Below, in pieces: positions 18,162-28,046 of a stretch of 64,000 bases of DNA. Within the stretch, counting starts at the first letter, position 1; each line of letters begins with the position of its first letter. Made by a program: the position numbers and the translations under genes. The notes under the pieces were generated by a model. The model saw only the letters and a list, made by a program, of their open reading frames with translations, was not told where the DNA came from and searched no databases. The DNA comes from Ralstonia wenshanensis (GTDB lineage: Bacteria > Pseudomonadota > Gammaproteobacteria > Burkholderiales > Burkholderiaceae). Location of the stretch: positions 1,674,001 to 1,738,000 of the forward strand of contig NZ_CP076413.1 in assembly GCF_021173085.1 (NCBI RefSeq), given 5' to 3'.

Positions 18162-19031
18162 ATGTCGGTCACGAGCGTAATGCAGGCGCGTATTGGTAAT
18201 CGAATCGGCAGCCGAATCGGCAGTCGGATCCGCGCACAAATCGGAGCAGTGTTGGTGGCAGGCGTTGCATGCTTGGCTATCTCGGCCTGCGGCATCCTGC
18301 CGGAACAGCAAGACGAAACTGCCGGCTGGTCAGCCAACAAATTATATTCGGAAGCGAAGGACTCGCTCGACGGCGGCGACTACGCCAAGGCGGTCAAGTA
18401 CTACGAAAAGCTCGAAAGCCGCTATCCATTCGGCCCGTACGCCCAACAAGCCCAGATCGAAACCGCCTACGCCAACTACAAGGATGGCGAGACGGCTGCC
18501 GCGCTGGCCGCGGTGGATCGCTTCATCCAGTTGCACCCAAATCATCCCAGCGTCGATTACGCCTATTACCTCAAGGGCCTGATCAACTTCAACGACAACC
18601 TGGGCTGGCTCGGCCGCTTCTCGAACCAGGACTTGAGCGAGCGCGACCCGAAGGCCGCGCGCGCTGCCTATGACGCGTTCAAGACGCTGATCACGCGTTT
18701 CCCGAACAGCAAGTACACGCCGGACGCCACGCAACGCATGCAGTACATCGTGAACGCGATGGCCGAGCATGAAGTGGGCGCCGCGCGCTATTACTATCGC
18801 CGTGGCGCTTACCTGGCCGCTGTGAACCGCGCGCAAGACGCCATCAAGGATTACGACCGCGCCCCCGCTGTGGAAGAAGCGCTGTACATCATGATGAAGT
18901 CGTACGAGGCGCTGGGCATGAAAGACATGCGCGACGACACCGAGCGCATCATCAAGCAGAACTACCCGAAGAGCGACTTCCTCGCCTACGGCCAGCGCAA
19001 GAAAGACAAGCCCTGGTACCAGTGGTGGTAA
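18162..19031 (+). CDS. bamD: Outer membrane protein assembly factor BamD (ComL lipoprotein)
   Basis: BamD is an essential TPR lipoprotein of the BAM complex that inserts beta-barrel proteins into the outer membrane. The 289-residue product has an unusually long basic n-region made of RIGN-RIGS-RIGS-RIRA repeats and a hydrophobic core. The lipobox AISAC gives a lipid-bearing Cys at about residue 43. TPR-like repeats follow (SLDGGDYAKAVKYYEKLESRYPFGPYAQQA, AAVDRFIQLHPNHPSVDYAYYLKG). It ends KDKPWYQWW. AAAGGTGCCC precedes the ATG at 18162; an in-frame ATG at 18180 is an alternative. It is followed by a bidirectional terminator. Confidence 0.93.
   Translation: MSVTSVMQARIGNRIGSRIGSRIRAQIGAVLVAGVACLAISACGILPEQQDETAGWSANKLYSEAKDSLDGGDYAKAVKYYEKLESRYPFGPYAQQAQIETAYANYKDGETAAALAAVDRFIQLHPNHPSVDYAYYLKGLINFNDNLGWLGRFSNQDLSERDPKAARAAYDAFKTLITRFPNSKYTPDATQRMQYIVNAMAEHEVGAARYYYRRGAYLAAVNRAQDAIKDYDRAPAVEEALYIMMKSYEALGMKDMRDDTERIIKQNYPKSDFLAYGQRKKDKPWYQWW
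18189..18236 (+). repeat. 12-bp tandem repeat in the BamD signal peptide
   Basis: Four 12-base units (the two central ones, CGAATCGGCAGC and CGAATCGGCAGT, differ by one base) encode RIGN, RIGS, RIGS and RIRA. The outer units are degenerate. Multiples of 12 keep the frame, so copy number could vary without disrupting the gene. Confidence 0.75.
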
Positions 19032-19049
19032 ACAAGGCTTGAATAGCAC

Positions 19050-19085
19050 AGCAAAAAGCCCGGTCGATTGGCCGGGCTTTTTGTT
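19050..19085. terminator. Bidirectional terminator between bamD and the DinG-type helicase gene
   Basis: AAAAAGCCCGG and CCGGGCTTTTT are the arms of a hairpin with a short loop (TCGATTGG). A and T runs on the two sides suit the convergent genes. Confidence 0.85.
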
Positions 19086-19097
19086 TGTGCTCGCGAA

Positions 19098-21278
19098 TCA
19101 GTCTTCAGTGTTACCGGCAGGCAGATCCTCCGAACTCTCCGGCCGCAGCGAACGCAGGAATTCGGCAGCCGTCTCCGCCTCGCGCGTACGCTTGAACGGC
19201 GGCAGGCTCTGCCAGATCTGGCGGCCGTAGTTCTTCTCAACAAGCCGCGGGTCGCAGATCATCAGCACGCCGCGATCGGTCTCGGAGCGAATCAACCGCC
19301 CTGCACCCTGCTTGAGCGTGATCACCGCGTGCGGCAATTGGTGGACGGCAAACGGGCTCAGCCCCTTTTTCTCCAGCGCTTCCATGCGGGCGCTCAGCAC
19401 CGGATCGTCGGGCGGGGCAAACGGCAATTTATCGATGACGACCAGCGATAGGGCCTCCCCGCGTACGTCCACGCCCTCCCAGAAGCTTTGGCTGCCGATC
19501 AGCACGGCGTTGCCGAGCGCGCGGAAACGGTCCAGCAATTCCGTACGGCTGGCCTGGCCCTGCACGAGCAGCGGGAAATCCCAGCCGCGTTGAGCGAACT
19601 CATCTGACAACCGCTCGGCGGCGCGATTCACTGCGCGCAGCGTTGTGCATAGCAGGAACGTCTTGCCGCCCGCCGCCTCAATGAGGGGCAAGGTGGCGTC
19701 GAGCACCGCATCGGTAAAGCGCGGATCGCTCGGCTGCGGCAGATCGCGCGGCACATACAGCAAGCCTTGTGCTGCGTAATCGAACGGGCTGTCGAGCGTC
19801 ATGGAGCGATCACGATCCAGGCCCAATTGCGCAGCGTAATGCGTGAAGTTGCCGCGCACGGAAAGCGTGGCCGAGGTGAAGACCCACGCCCGCGGCTGAC
19901 CGGCACGCTGGCGCGAAAAGATTGGCGCGATCGACAGCGGCGTCAGGTGCAATTGCACGGAATTGGCAAACACCTCGACCCAGCGCACCCGCTCGTCAAC
20001 GGGGGCCGCACTCTCACTGTCCGCGCCCGCAGCATCCCCTTCTTTCTTGGGCGCCTTGGGCGGTTTGGGATCGGCCCACGCTTCAAGCTTTTCACACAGC
20101 GCAACTGCACGGCGATGGCATTGCTCAATGGTCTCGGCGCGTTCGGCCTGGGCTTCCAGCGCGCCGGTAAAGTCGGAAAGCGCCTGCTCCAGCTTGGGCA
20201 ACACCTCGTAGAAGGGCTTGGCGAGCGCTGCATCATTGTCGATCTGCTTGATCGACAGGCGTGAGCCGTCCTGACGGAAAACCAAGCGCAGATCACGCGC
20301 GGCACGCTCAAGCGGTGCCGCAATCGCGACCCAATCCACCGCATCGCGAGCGTGCGAAAGACCTTCGGCCACGCTGTCGCGCGCAAGCTCGAGAATCTGG
20401 TTCGTAGAGATCGTCTCGCCAAAGAACAACGTGGCGGTTTCGGGCAACTGGTGGGCTTCGTCGAAGATGATCGTGTTGGCGGCGGGCAGCAGTTCAGCCA
20501 TGCCGGTGTCCTTCAACATCACGTCCGCGAAGAACAGGTGATGGTTGACCACCACCACGTCAGCCTGCTGCGCCTCCTTGCGGGCGCGCATGACGAAGCA
20601 GTCCTTGTAATACGCGCAGTCCGAACCCAGGCAATTGTCGCGCGTGGACGTGACGAGACTCCACACCGGTGCGTTCTCGGGCACGCTCGCAAGTTCAGCT
20701 TTGTCGCCCGTTTTCGTGGTCTTTAGGAACAGATTGATCTGGCGCAGCCACGCGGCGTCCTGGCGCGAAGAAAGGCGCCCGTTCTGCGACGTGCGCTCTA
20801 CGTGGTAATGGCAAACGTAGTTGGCGCGCCCTTTGAGCAGCGCCACCGACACCGGCGCATTCAGCGCCTTGCGCACGGTCGGGATGTCGCGCAGGAAAAG
20901 CTGGTCCTGCAGGTTTTTCGTCCCGGTCGACAGGATCACCTTGCCGCCCCAGAGCATCGCCGGGACCAGATAAGCGTAGGTTTTACCGGTGCCCGTGCCA
21001 GCCTCGACGATGATCGAATCGGCGGCCTCGATGGCGTTGGCCACGGCCTGCGCCATCGTTAGTTGGGCACTGCGGGGCCGATAGCCATCGATACCCTTGG
21101 CCAGCGTGCCTTCGTCGGCGAACAGCGTCGCCAGCTCGGCATGATGGGCATCGGCAGGGACAGAGGCAGCGGGAGCCGAAGCGTCGCTGGTATCGGCGTC
21201 GGAATCAGCCGACGGCTCGGCCAGCGGGGAAAGCGAAGTCAACGCGGAATCCGTGGGGTCAAATGACGGAGGCCGCAC
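19098..21278 (-). CDS. DinG/YoaA-family ATP-dependent DNA helicase
   Basis: A 726-residue XPD-like superfamily-2 helicase, 5'-3', involved in repair and in resolving unusual DNA structures. It has a Ser/Asp/Ala-rich N-terminal tail (about 45 residues), Walker A VEAGTGTGKTYAYLVPA, a likely 4Fe-4S cysteine set (DNCLGSDCAYYKDC plus an upstream Cys in YVCHYH), the DEAH box IIFDEAHQLPE and the C-terminal motif QGAGRLIRSETDRGV. It resembles E. coli YoaA more than DinG in style. An Ala/Pro-rich acidic insert (about residues 400-425) is unusual. It converges on bamD. Confidence 0.9.
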   Translation of the reverse strand: MRPPSFDPTDSALTSLSPLAEPSADSDADTSDASAPAASVPADAHHAELATLFADEGTLAKGIDGYRPRSAQLTMAQAVANAIEAADSIIVEAGTGTGKTYAYLVPAMLWGGKVILSTGTKNLQDQLFLRDIPTVRKALNAPVSVALLKGRANYVCHYHVERTSQNGRLSSRQDAAWLRQINLFLKTTKTGDKAELASVPENAPVWSLVTSTRDNCLGSDCAYYKDCFVMRARKEAQQADVVVVNHHLFFADVMLKDTGMAELLPAANTIIFDEAHQLPETATLFFGETISTNQILELARDSVAEGLSHARDAVDWVAIAAPLERAARDLRLVFRQDGSRLSIKQIDNDAALAKPFYEVLPKLEQALSDFTGALEAQAERAETIEQCHRRAVALCEKLEAWADPKPPKAPKKEGDAAGADSESAAPVDERVRWVEVFANSVQLHLTPLSIAPIFSRQRAGQPRAWVFTSATLSVRGNFTHYAAQLGLDRDRSMTLDSPFDYAAQGLLYVPRDLPQPSDPRFTDAVLDATLPLIEAAGGKTFLLCTTLRAVNRAAERLSDEFAQRGWDFPLLVQGQASRTELLDRFRALGNAVLIGSQSFWEGVDVRGEALSLVVIDKLPFAPPDDPVLSARMEALEKKGLSPFAVHQLPHAVITLKQGAGRLIRSETDRGVLMICDPRLVEKNYGRQIWQSLPPFKRTREAETAAEFLRSLRPESSEDLPAGNTED

Positions 21279-21326
21279 GTGATTGCGGCCTCTCGGGATG
21301 AGAGTCGAACCCGCTTTGGGCAGGCG

Positions 21327-21530
21327 TTAAGCCGGCACGTCCGGCTCAACCTGCAACTGTAGCAGGGTGATGGTGTCCTTGAGTTTCAGACGGCGCTTCT
21401 TGAGGCGGCGCAACTGCAATTCGTCGTGACCGACGGTCGCTGCCAGCCGGTCGATCAGGAAATCGAGATCGCGGTGCTCGATCTGCAATTCAATGATGCG
21501 ACGCGAGATCGTATTCAGATCGCTGTCCAT
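21327..21530 (-). CDS. YdcH-like DUF465 small protein
   Basis: A 67-residue protein starting MDSDLNTISRRIIELQIEHRDLD, with a GGAGGAG ribosome site just upstream. It is a short helical hairpin: the first helix carries IEHRDLDFLIDRLA and the second is very basic (ELQLRRLKKRRLKLKDTITLLQ), the DUF465/YdcH pattern. The role of this family is not established. It lies between the helicase and the coiled-coil exported protein. Confidence 0.8.
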   Translation of the reverse strand: MDSDLNTISRRIIELQIEHRDLDFLIDRLAATVGHDELQLRRLKKRRLKLKDTITLLQLQVEPDVPA

Positions 21531-21564
21531 CGCTCTCCTCCGGAAACCCGGCCTTGGCTGAAGT

Positions 21565-22329
21565 TTAGAACCCCAGCGGACTGGTGTTGTTCTGGTTTTG
21601 CTCTTTGCGGTGCTTGCTTTGTTCGCGGCGCTCTTCCAGTTCCTTCTGGCGCTTGGCCGCGTCTTGCTGCTTTTCCTGGAATTGCTTGACGTTTTCCGCA
21701 CGCTTGGCGGCATTGGCGGCGCCCTGCTCCTGCGCCGCCTTCAGCCTGGCGTCGTAATCGGCTTGCTTCTTGGCCGCAGCCTGCGCATTGGCGGCGCGCT
21801 GCGGCGCTTCGGCCTGGCGTTGCGCTTCATTCAGACGCTGCTGCTCCTGCTTGTTCGCGAAATCGGTGCGATTCTTCTGTTCGGCGGCTTCGCGCTGGGG
21901 GCGCTCGGCGTTGTACTGAGCCTCGCGGATGGCACGCTCCTGGTCGCGGCGGGCAGCGCGGTCGGCGCGCTCGGCTTCGTCCAGTGCTAGCTCGCGTTCG
22001 CGGATGGTGTGGAGCTCCGTGCGACGCACATCCTTGGCCTTGTCGATGCAGCGCGTGACGAGGAATTTGTCGTAGCAAGCGCGCTCGGCCTGGGCGTAGC
22101 GGTATTCCGCCCAGGCTTTGGCGCTGGTAATGCGATCGTGCTCGGCGCCGAAATCGGGCTGCGTGGCGGGCACCGCCGCGGCTGGCGCGGAGGCCGGCGA
22201 AGACTGGCTCCATGCGGGCGCGGCAAGCAGCGCAACACTGAGCATGGACGCCGGCAGAACCAGACGGGAGGCGCGGCGCGCAGCTGCGCGGCGACGGGCA
22301 GAAAACAGGAGCGTAGGCATAACGCGCAT
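21565..22329 (-). CDS. Exported coiled-coil hypothetical protein
   Basis: I do not recognise a family. The roughly 254-residue product has a signal peptide (Arg-rich n-region [12 protein letters not shown], hydrophobic [19 protein letters not shown]). An Ala/Pro linker follows. A conserved-looking segment with two Cys residues, [23 protein letters not shown], then leads into a long, highly charged Gln/Glu/Arg/Ala helix, probably a coiled coil, to the end. The start MRVMPTLL follows GGTGATAAA; MPTLL three codons on is equally possible. It is divergent from tex. Confidence 0.7.
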   Translation of the reverse strand: MRVMPTLLFSARRRAAARRASRLVLPASMLSVALLAAPAWSQSSPASAPAAAVPATQPDFGAEHDRITSAKAWAEYRYAQAERACYDKFLVTRCIDKAKDVRRTELHTIRERELALDEAERADRAARRDQERAIREAQYNAERPQREAAEQKNRTDFANKQEQQRLNEAQRQAEAPQRAANAQAAAKKQADYDARLKAAQEQGAANAAKRAENVKQFQEKQQDAAKRQKELEERREQSKHRKEQNQNNTSPLGF

Positions 22330-22439
22330 TTTATCACCGCGCCTGTGCGGCAAACGTCGCGCGGCCACGGATTTCAGCTCAGGAACAGGGTTCGCGTTGT
22401 GGCAAAATGCGCGGCTTTCCATCGCACTCTCTGGAAGCA

Positions 22440-24773
22440 ATGACTGATTCCGTGTTGCAGAAGATCGTCTCCCGCATCGCCATTGAACTGGCGGTCCGGC
22501 CGCAGCAGGTTGCCGCCGCCGTGCAACTGTTGGACGAAGGCGCCACCGTGCCCTTCATTGCACGTTACCGAAAGGAAGTGACGGACAACCTGGACGACAC
22601 GCAACTGCGCAACCTGGAAGAGCGCCTGCTGTACCTGCGCGAACTGGAAGACCGCCGCGCGGCCATCCTGGCTTCCATTGAAGAGCAAGGCAAGCTGACC
22701 GATGCCCTGCGCACCGCCATCGAGGCGGCCGAAACCAAGCAGGTGCTGGAAGATCTCTACCTGCCCTACAAGCCCAAGCGCCGCACGCGCGCCCAGATCG
22801 CCCGCGAATGCGGCCTGGAGCCGCTGGCCCAGGCCCTGCTGGCCGACCCGACGCTCGATCCTCAAACGGAAGCCGCCAAGTTCGTCAACGGCAACCCGAC
22901 TGCCGATGGTGGCGTGCCGGACGTGAAGGCAGCGCTGGACGGCGCGCGCGACATCCTCTCCGAGCAATTTGGCGAGACGGCGGAGCTGCTTGGCAAGGTG
23001 CGCGACCACCTTTGGAATCAGGGGCAGGTCTCGTCGACCGTGGTGGAAGGCAAGGAAACCGCCGAAGAAGAAAAATTCCGCGATTACTACGCATACAGTG
23101 AGCCGATCCGGAACGTGCCGTCACACCGCGCGCTGGCGCTGTTCCGTGGCCGCAACGCGGGCGTGCTGTTCGTGAAGCTCGGTTTGGGCGAAGAACAGGA
23201 CGCAATCAGCCCCCACCCGTGTGAAGTCATGATCGCGCGCCACGTCGGCATCGAAAACAAGGGCCGCGCGGCTGACAAGTGGCTGTCGGATGTATGCCGC
23301 TGGTGCTGGCGCGTAAAGGTCCAGCCGCATATCGAAACCGAGTTGCTCACGCAGCTGCGCGAATCCGCCGAGGCCGAAGCCATCAAGATCTTCGGTCGCA
23401 ATCTGCACGACCTGCTGCTGGCGGCGCCGGCTGGCCCCAAGGCGGTGATGGGTATCGACCCAGGCATCCGCACGGGCTGCAAGATCGCCGTGGTCGACCA
23501 CACCGGCAAGCTGCTGGAAACGGCCACGATCTACCCGCACGAGCCGCGTCGAGACTGGAACGGCTCGCTGGCCACGCTCGCGCGCCTGGCGAAACAGCAC
23601 GGCGTGGCACTGGTTTCCATCGGCAACGGCACAGCCAGCCGCGAGACAGACAAGCTGGTGCAAGACCTGATGCGTAACGCGCCGGAACTGAAGCTGACCA
23701 AGATCGTGGTGAGCGAGGCCGGCGCGTCGGTGTATTCGGCGTCGGAGCTGGCGGCCAAGGAATTCCCGGAGCTGGACGTGTCGCTGCGTGGCGCGGTTTC
23801 GATCGCACGACGCCTGCAAGACCCGCTGGCTGAACTCGTGAAGATCGACCCGAAGTCGATCGGCGTTGGCCAGTATCAGCACGACGTCAACCAGCGCGAG
23901 CTGGCCCGCGCGCTGGACGCCATCGTCGAGGATTGCGTGAACGCAGTCGGCGTGGATGTGAACACGGCCTCTGCCCCGCTGCTGGCGCGTGTGTCGGGGC
24001 TGAATTCGATCCTCGCCAAGAACATCGTCGAGTACCGCGATGCCAACGGCGCGTTCGCCAACCGCGACGCGCTCAAGAAAGTGCCGCGCCTGGGCGACAA
24101 GACTTTCGAGCAGGCCGCCGGCTTCCTGCGCATCAATGACGGCGACAATCCGCTCGATCGCTCGTCGGTGCACCCGGAAGCGTATCCGGTGGTCAAGCGC
24201 ATCCTGGACAGCATCAAGAAGGGCATCGGCGACGTGCTCGGCAACCGCGAGGCGCTGCGCGGCCTGACCGCTCGCGACTTCATCGACGAGAAGTTCGGCC
24301 TGCCGACCGTGGTCGACATTCTTTCTGAACTGGAAAAGCCCGGCCGCGACCCGCGCCCAGAGTTCAAGACGGCGACATTCCAGGACGGCGTGGAAGACAT
24401 CAAGGACCTGCAGCCCGGCATGGTGCTCGAAGGCGTAGTGACAAACGTGGCGGCGTTTGGCGCGTTCATCGACATCGGCGTGCATCAGGATGGTCTGGTA
24501 CACGTGTCGGCGCTGTCGACCAAATTCGTTCGCGACCCGCACGAGGTGGTCAAGCCCGGCCAGATTGTCAAGGTCAAGGTGATGGAAGTGGACGTGAAGC
24601 GCAACCGCATTGGCCTGACGATGCGCCTGTCCGACGAGCCCGGCCAGGCGCCTGCGCGTGCCGGCGGTGGTGATCGCCCGACCAGTGGCGGCAATCGCCA
24701 CGGCGGCCAGCAACGTCGCGCGCCGGAACCATCCGGCGCCATGGCGGAAGCGTTCGCCAAGCTCAAGCGTTAA
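22440..24773 (+). CDS. tex: Tex / YhgF RNA-binding transcription accessory protein
   Basis: Tex is a conserved nucleic-acid-binding protein similar to the Spt6 core; it affects transcription, and toxin expression in some pathogens. The 777-residue protein has the N-terminal helical region ([19 protein letters not shown]), a YqgF-like RNase H fold ([24 protein letters not shown]), helix-hairpin-helix motifs ([27 protein letters not shown]) and a C-terminal S1 domain ([27 protein letters not shown]). It ends with a Gly/Arg-rich tail ([20 protein letters not shown]). The start MTDSVLQK follows GGAAGCA. Confidence 0.95.
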   Translation: MTDSVLQKIVSRIAIELAVRPQQVAAAVQLLDEGATVPFIARYRKEVTDNLDDTQLRNLEERLLYLRELEDRRAAILASIEEQGKLTDALRTAIEAAETKQVLEDLYLPYKPKRRTRAQIARECGLEPLAQALLADPTLDPQTEAAKFVNGNPTADGGVPDVKAALDGARDILSEQFGETAELLGKVRDHLWNQGQVSSTVVEGKETAEEEKFRDYYAYSEPIRNVPSHRALALFRGRNAGVLFVKLGLGEEQDAISPHPCEVMIARHVGIENKGRAADKWLSDVCRWCWRVKVQPHIETELLTQLRESAEAEAIKIFGRNLHDLLLAAPAGPKAVMGIDPGIRTGCKIAVVDHTGKLLETATIYPHEPRRDWNGSLATLARLAKQHGVALVSIGNGTASRETDKLVQDLMRNAPELKLTKIVVSEAGASVYSASELAAKEFPELDVSLRGAVSIARRLQDPLAELVKIDPKSIGVGQYQHDVNQRELARALDAIVEDCVNAVGVDVNTASAPLLARVSGLNSILAKNIVEYRDANGAFANRDALKKVPRLGDKTFEQAAGFLRINDGDNPLDRSSVHPEAYPVVKRILDSIKKGIGDVLGNREALRGLTARDFIDEKFGLPTVVDILSELEKPGRDPRPEFKTATFQDGVEDIKDLQPGMVLEGVVTNVAAFGAFIDIGVHQDGLVHVSALSTKFVRDPHEVVKPGQIVKVKVMEVDVKRNRIGLTMRLSDEPGQAPARAGGGDRPTSGGNRHGGQQRRAPEPSGAMAEAFAKLKR

Positions 24774-24794
24774 AGCAGACCCTGTTTAGCGGAA

Positions 24795-24827
24795 CCCGCC
24801 CGGTTTTCGGACTCGGCGGGTTTTTTC
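24795..24827 (+). terminator. Terminator of tex
   Basis: AACCCGCC pairs with GGCGGGTT around a loop of about 14 bases, followed by TTTTC. It is 22 bp past the tex stop. Confidence 0.8.
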
Positions 24828-24960
24828 ATGGCTGAGCATGGTCGTTACAAGTCCTTACGCGCATGGATCTTTCCTAACACTCGCGCGTCGACGCCTTGTC
24901 ATTTCGGCCCGTTATGGAGACACAGGCACACACCGCCTGGCACCCACGAGGAGAAACTCC

Positions 24961-25419
24961 ATGAAGACGAGCCACACCCTGATCGCTGCCCTGCTTGCTG
25001 TTGCCGGTACCGCCGCTTTCGCGCAGACCACGCCGCCGGCTCCTGTGTCGCCTGTTACCCAAGTCCAGCAAGACAATCAGAAGATCCATCAGGACAACCG
25101 TGACATCCGCCACGACAACCGCGACATCCGCCACGACCGTGCCGATATCGGCAACAACAAGGCCGCGCTGACTGACGAACGCGCTGAGCGCAATACCGCG
25201 CAACGCCGCGAAGATCGCGACCTGGCGAACGGCAACGTCAAGGGTGCCGAATACTGGAGCAAGCAACGCGCTCAAGATCAGCATCAGGTCAATGCCGATC
25301 GCCGTGATTTGCACCAGGACCGCAAGGACCTGCACGCCGACGTCAAGGATCGCAACCACGACGTACACGCGCGCAACCATGAAGTGCACAAACGCGACCG
25401 CGACGCCTCGAAGATCTAA
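24961..25419 (+). CDS. Exported Asp/His/Arg-rich heptad-repeat protein
   Basis: A 152-residue protein with a clean signal peptide (MKTSHTLIAALLAVAGTAAFAQ) and GAGGAG upstream of the ATG. The mature part starts with a Pro-rich linker and then runs in 7-residue steps (QDNQKIH, QDNRDIR, HDNRDIR, HDRADIG), continuing with charged helix to the end (HQDRKDLHADVKDRNHDVHARNHEVHKRD). It is extremely rich in Asp, His and Arg, with no Cys. A periplasmic charged helix or a metal-binding protein is possible. I recognise no named family. It is monocistronic between terminators. Confidence 0.75.
   Translation: MKTSHTLIAALLAVAGTAAFAQTTPPAPVSPVTQVQQDNQKIHQDNRDIRHDNRDIRHDRADIGNNKAALTDERAERNTAQRREDRDLANGNVKGAEYWSKQRAQDQHQVNADRRDLHQDRKDLHADVKDRNHDVHARNHEVHKRDRDASKI
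25090..25152 (+). repeat. 21-bp tandem repeat in the heptad-repeat protein gene
   Basis: Units at 25090-25110 and 25111-25131 differ by a few bases; a third, degraded unit follows. Each encodes one seven-residue step of the form (Q/H)DN(R)DIR. Confidence 0.75.
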
Positions 25420-25443
25420 CCCGAACATCGCCTGACACCCAAA

Positions 25444-25483
25444 CAAAACGGCCCGTGCGTCTCTCTCGCACGGGCCGTTTGTT
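25444..25483. terminator. Bidirectional terminator between the heptad-repeat gene and kup
   Basis: AACGGCCCGTGCG and CGCACGGGCCGTT form a perfect 13-bp stem with a 7-base loop. A run of A on the left and T on the right suits both convergent genes. Confidence 0.88.
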
Positions 25484-25501
25484 ATGCAGCGGTACAGTCT
25501 G

Positions 25502-27403
25502 TCAGATTTCGACCTTCGTACCCAACTCCACCACCCGGTTCGCGGGGATATGGAAAAAGTCCGACGGCTTGGCGCCGTTCTGATGCATCCACGCAAACAG
25601 ACGCTCACGCCACATCGACATGCCCGGCAGCTTGGACGGCACCACAGATTCGCGCGCGATGAAGAACGACGTATCCATCAGCTCGCACCGCGTGCCGATC
25701 TGCGGCTGCCCCAGTTCGAGCACGCGGTACACGTCCGGCGTTTCCTTAAAGCCGTACTCCGCCTTGACGATGTAGATGCCGCTACCCAGATCGCGCACGG
25801 ACACGCGGTGCTTGTCGTCCACGTAGGGAATATCGCGCGTGACGAAGCTGATGAAGATCACGCGCTCGTGAAGCACGCGGTTGTGCTTGAGGTTATGCAG
25901 CAACGACACCGGCACGAATTCAGTATTGCCGGTGAGGAAAACGGCCGTGCCCTCGACACGATGCGGCGGATGCGCCAGCAACCCCGCCAGGAACGGCTCG
26001 AGCGGAATGCCATCCTCCAGGCTGCGAGCCCGCAAAAGCTTCTTGCCCTTGTACCAGGTCATCAGCAGGAAGAACACACCGGCACCCAGCGTCAACGGGA
26101 ACCAACCGCCATCGCGAATCTTCAAGAGGTTGGCCGAGAAGAACGCCATGTCGACCACCAGGAAACAGAGGCTCACGAGCGTCACCAGCGCCGGGTGCCA
26201 ACGCCAGACCGAGCGCATCACCACTGCCGCAAGCACCGTGGTGATGACCATCGTTGTGGTCACGGCAATGCCGTAGGCGGCGGCCAGGTTGTCGGACTTC
26301 TTGAACGCCAGCACAACGCCAACCACCAGGATCAGCAGCATCCAGTTGACCATCGGCACATAGATCTGGCCGATCTCGGCTTCTGAGGTGTAGCGAATGC
26401 GCATGCGCGGCACAAAACCCAGCTGGATCGCCTGGCTCGTCAGCGAGAACGCGCCCGAAATCACAGCTTGCGAGGCAATGACGGTAGCCGCCGCAGCCAA
26501 CACCACCATCGGAAGTTGCAGTGCTTCGGGCACCGAACGATAGAACGGGTTTTCAATGGTGCTTGGGTCAGTCAGCAACATCGCGCCTTGGCCGAAGTAG
26601 TTCAGCAGCAGGCTGGGCGCCACGATAAAGAACCACGCCCAGCGGATCGGACGGGCGCCGAAGTGGCCCATGTCGGCGTACAGCGCCTCAGCGCCGGTCA
26701 GCACCAGGAACACCGAACCCAACACGATGAACGCCTGCAGCGCATGGTCGTGCAAGAACGAAATCGCATACATCGGGTTGACGGCCACCAGGATCTGCGG
26801 CGCCTTCACCAGATTCATCATGCCCAGCGCGGCCAGCGCGGCAAACCACAGCAGCATTACCGGACCGAACAACTTGCCGACCACCGACGTGCCGCTTCGC
26901 TGGATGAAGAACAGCACCGCCAAGATCACGAGCGTGATCGGCAAGACGAACGGCGTCAACGCGGGCGCGGCAATTTCAAGACCTTCCATGGCCGACAGGA
27001 CCGAGATGGCCGGCGTGATCACCGCATCGCCATAGAACATGCAGGCACCGAAGACGCCCAGCATCATCAGCAGCGACATGCGCTTGGAATTGGTATTGGC
27101 CGTACGCAGCGACAGTGCCATCAGAGCAAGAATGCCGCCCTCGCCGTTGTTGTCGGCGCGCATGACGAACAGCACATACTTGAGCGACACCACGATCACC
27201 ATCGCCCAGAACAGCATGGAGATGATGCCGAGCACCGCACCGCTGGAGAAAGGAATGCCGTGATCGGGGCTGAAGCACTCCTTGAGCGAATACAGGGGGC
27301 TGGTGCCGATGTCTCCGAACACCACACCCACGGCGCCGATCACCATAGCGCGCAGGTTCACGTTGGTCTGGGGCGACCCGGTTGCTGTGAGAGCTTGACT
27401 CAT
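25502..27403 (-). CDS. kup: Low-affinity potassium uptake protein Kup
   Basis: Kup is a K+/H+ symporter of the inner membrane. The 633-residue protein has the family opening [20 protein letters not shown] and about 12 membrane segments up to near residue 450 (for example [29 protein letters not shown]). It ends with a soluble C-terminal domain of about 170 residues ([28 protein letters not shown]-like [10 protein letters not shown]). The start MSQALTATG at 27403 is chosen over an ORF extension of 18 codons. A TTGGCG-16-TACAAT promoter lies upstream. Confidence 0.95.
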   Translation of the reverse strand: MSQALTATGSPQTNVNLRAMVIGAVGVVFGDIGTSPLYSLKECFSPDHGIPFSSGAVLGIISMLFWAMVIVVSLKYVLFVMRADNNGEGGILALMALSLRTANTNSKRMSLLMMLGVFGACMFYGDAVITPAISVLSAMEGLEIAAPALTPFVLPITLVILAVLFFIQRSGTSVVGKLFGPVMLLWFAALAALGMMNLVKAPQILVAVNPMYAISFLHDHALQAFIVLGSVFLVLTGAEALYADMGHFGARPIRWAWFFIVAPSLLLNYFGQGAMLLTDPSTIENPFYRSVPEALQLPMVVLAAAATVIASQAVISGAFSLTSQAIQLGFVPRMRIRYTSEAEIGQIYVPMVNWMLLILVVGVVLAFKKSDNLAAAYGIAVTTTMVITTVLAAVVMRSVWRWHPALVTLVSLCFLVVDMAFFSANLLKIRDGGWFPLTLGAGVFFLLMTWYKGKKLLRARSLEDGIPLEPFLAGLLAHPPHRVEGTAVFLTGNTEFVPVSLLHNLKHNRVLHERVIFISFVTRDIPYVDDKHRVSVRDLGSGIYIVKAEYGFKETPDVYRVLELGQPQIGTRCELMDTSFFIARESVVPSKLPGMSMWRERLFAWMHQNGAKPSDFFHIPANRVVELGTKVEI

Positions 27404-27794
27404 GAACTTGGAAATCGGCCGAATGGCTGGCCGCTCAAAAAATCGTGCATTGCACAATGAGGGCGGATTGTACTCCCCGCCTCCGCCACGCCAACCCCTC
27501 AGACGGGCATTCGTTGCCGCGGTGCATCACGATGCACAGCCATGCAAATAAGCGTTCTGTAGGGCCGAAATAACGTTGCCCTGGCACACAACCCCCCGAA
27601 TAAAGCACATTGTGCAGCGCGGGTCGGCCACCTCGGTTCAAGGGCAACACATTATGTAGGCTCTGCTACACGTAGCCGAAAGTAGGACTGCAACCGACAG
27701 AACTTTGTAGGAAAATGCCTGACAAACGTTCATTGCAAATTTTTGTTGAGCAGCTGGCAATCAGCTGCCCGACGCTTCCAAAACGGGGACGGCC
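27404..27794. other. kup / small-protein intergenic region
   Basis: No gene is seen in these 391 bp. It holds a likely kup promoter (minus strand TTGGCG at 27494-27489, 16-base spacer, TACAAT at 27472-27467). A perfect palindrome GTGCATC-AC-GATGCAC lies at 27522-27537. The right half is comparatively AT-rich, with repeated GTAGG words near 27656, 27684 and 27708. Confidence 0.5.
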
Positions 27795-28034
27795 TTGCCC
27801 CAATCATCCATCCGCATCTTGGGGCGCTCCAAGCCTTCGCTGACCGCATTGATTGTGCTGCTGGTCGTGGCCGCCCTATTGTTTGCGATCCCGCGCATGA
27901 TCCTGCCGTTGGCACAACCGGCTTTCATGCAGCGGCTCGACCCAACTGTGTGGGCCGATTACGCTGGGCCGTACGACCTGGCAGCCGCCGTGGTGGCCAC
28001 CAGCGCGCTCATCCTCTTCCTGCTTCGCCGCTGA
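27795..28034 (+). CDS. Small membrane protein of unknown function
   Basis: A 79-residue frame with a TTG start preceded by CGGGGAC. It has two hydrophobic helices (SLTALIVLLVVAALLFAIPRMI and LAAAVVATSALILFLL) and a short loop with FMQRLDPTVWADYAGPYD. No domain is recognised. It is convergent with pyrD, with only 12 bp between the stops. The rare start codon makes the exact N-terminus uncertain, but the membrane pattern suggests a real gene. Confidence 0.55.
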   Translation: MPQSSIRILGRSKPSLTALIVLLVVAALLFAIPRMILPLAQPAFMQRLDPTVWADYAGPYDLAAAVVATSALILFLLRR

Positions 28035-28046
28035 GCGCGGCCGCCT

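Noticed and set aside
25090-25152. The 21-bp tandem repeat as a CRISPR or minisatellite element
   Set aside because: It is only about three units, has no spacers and encodes in-frame heptads of a protein.
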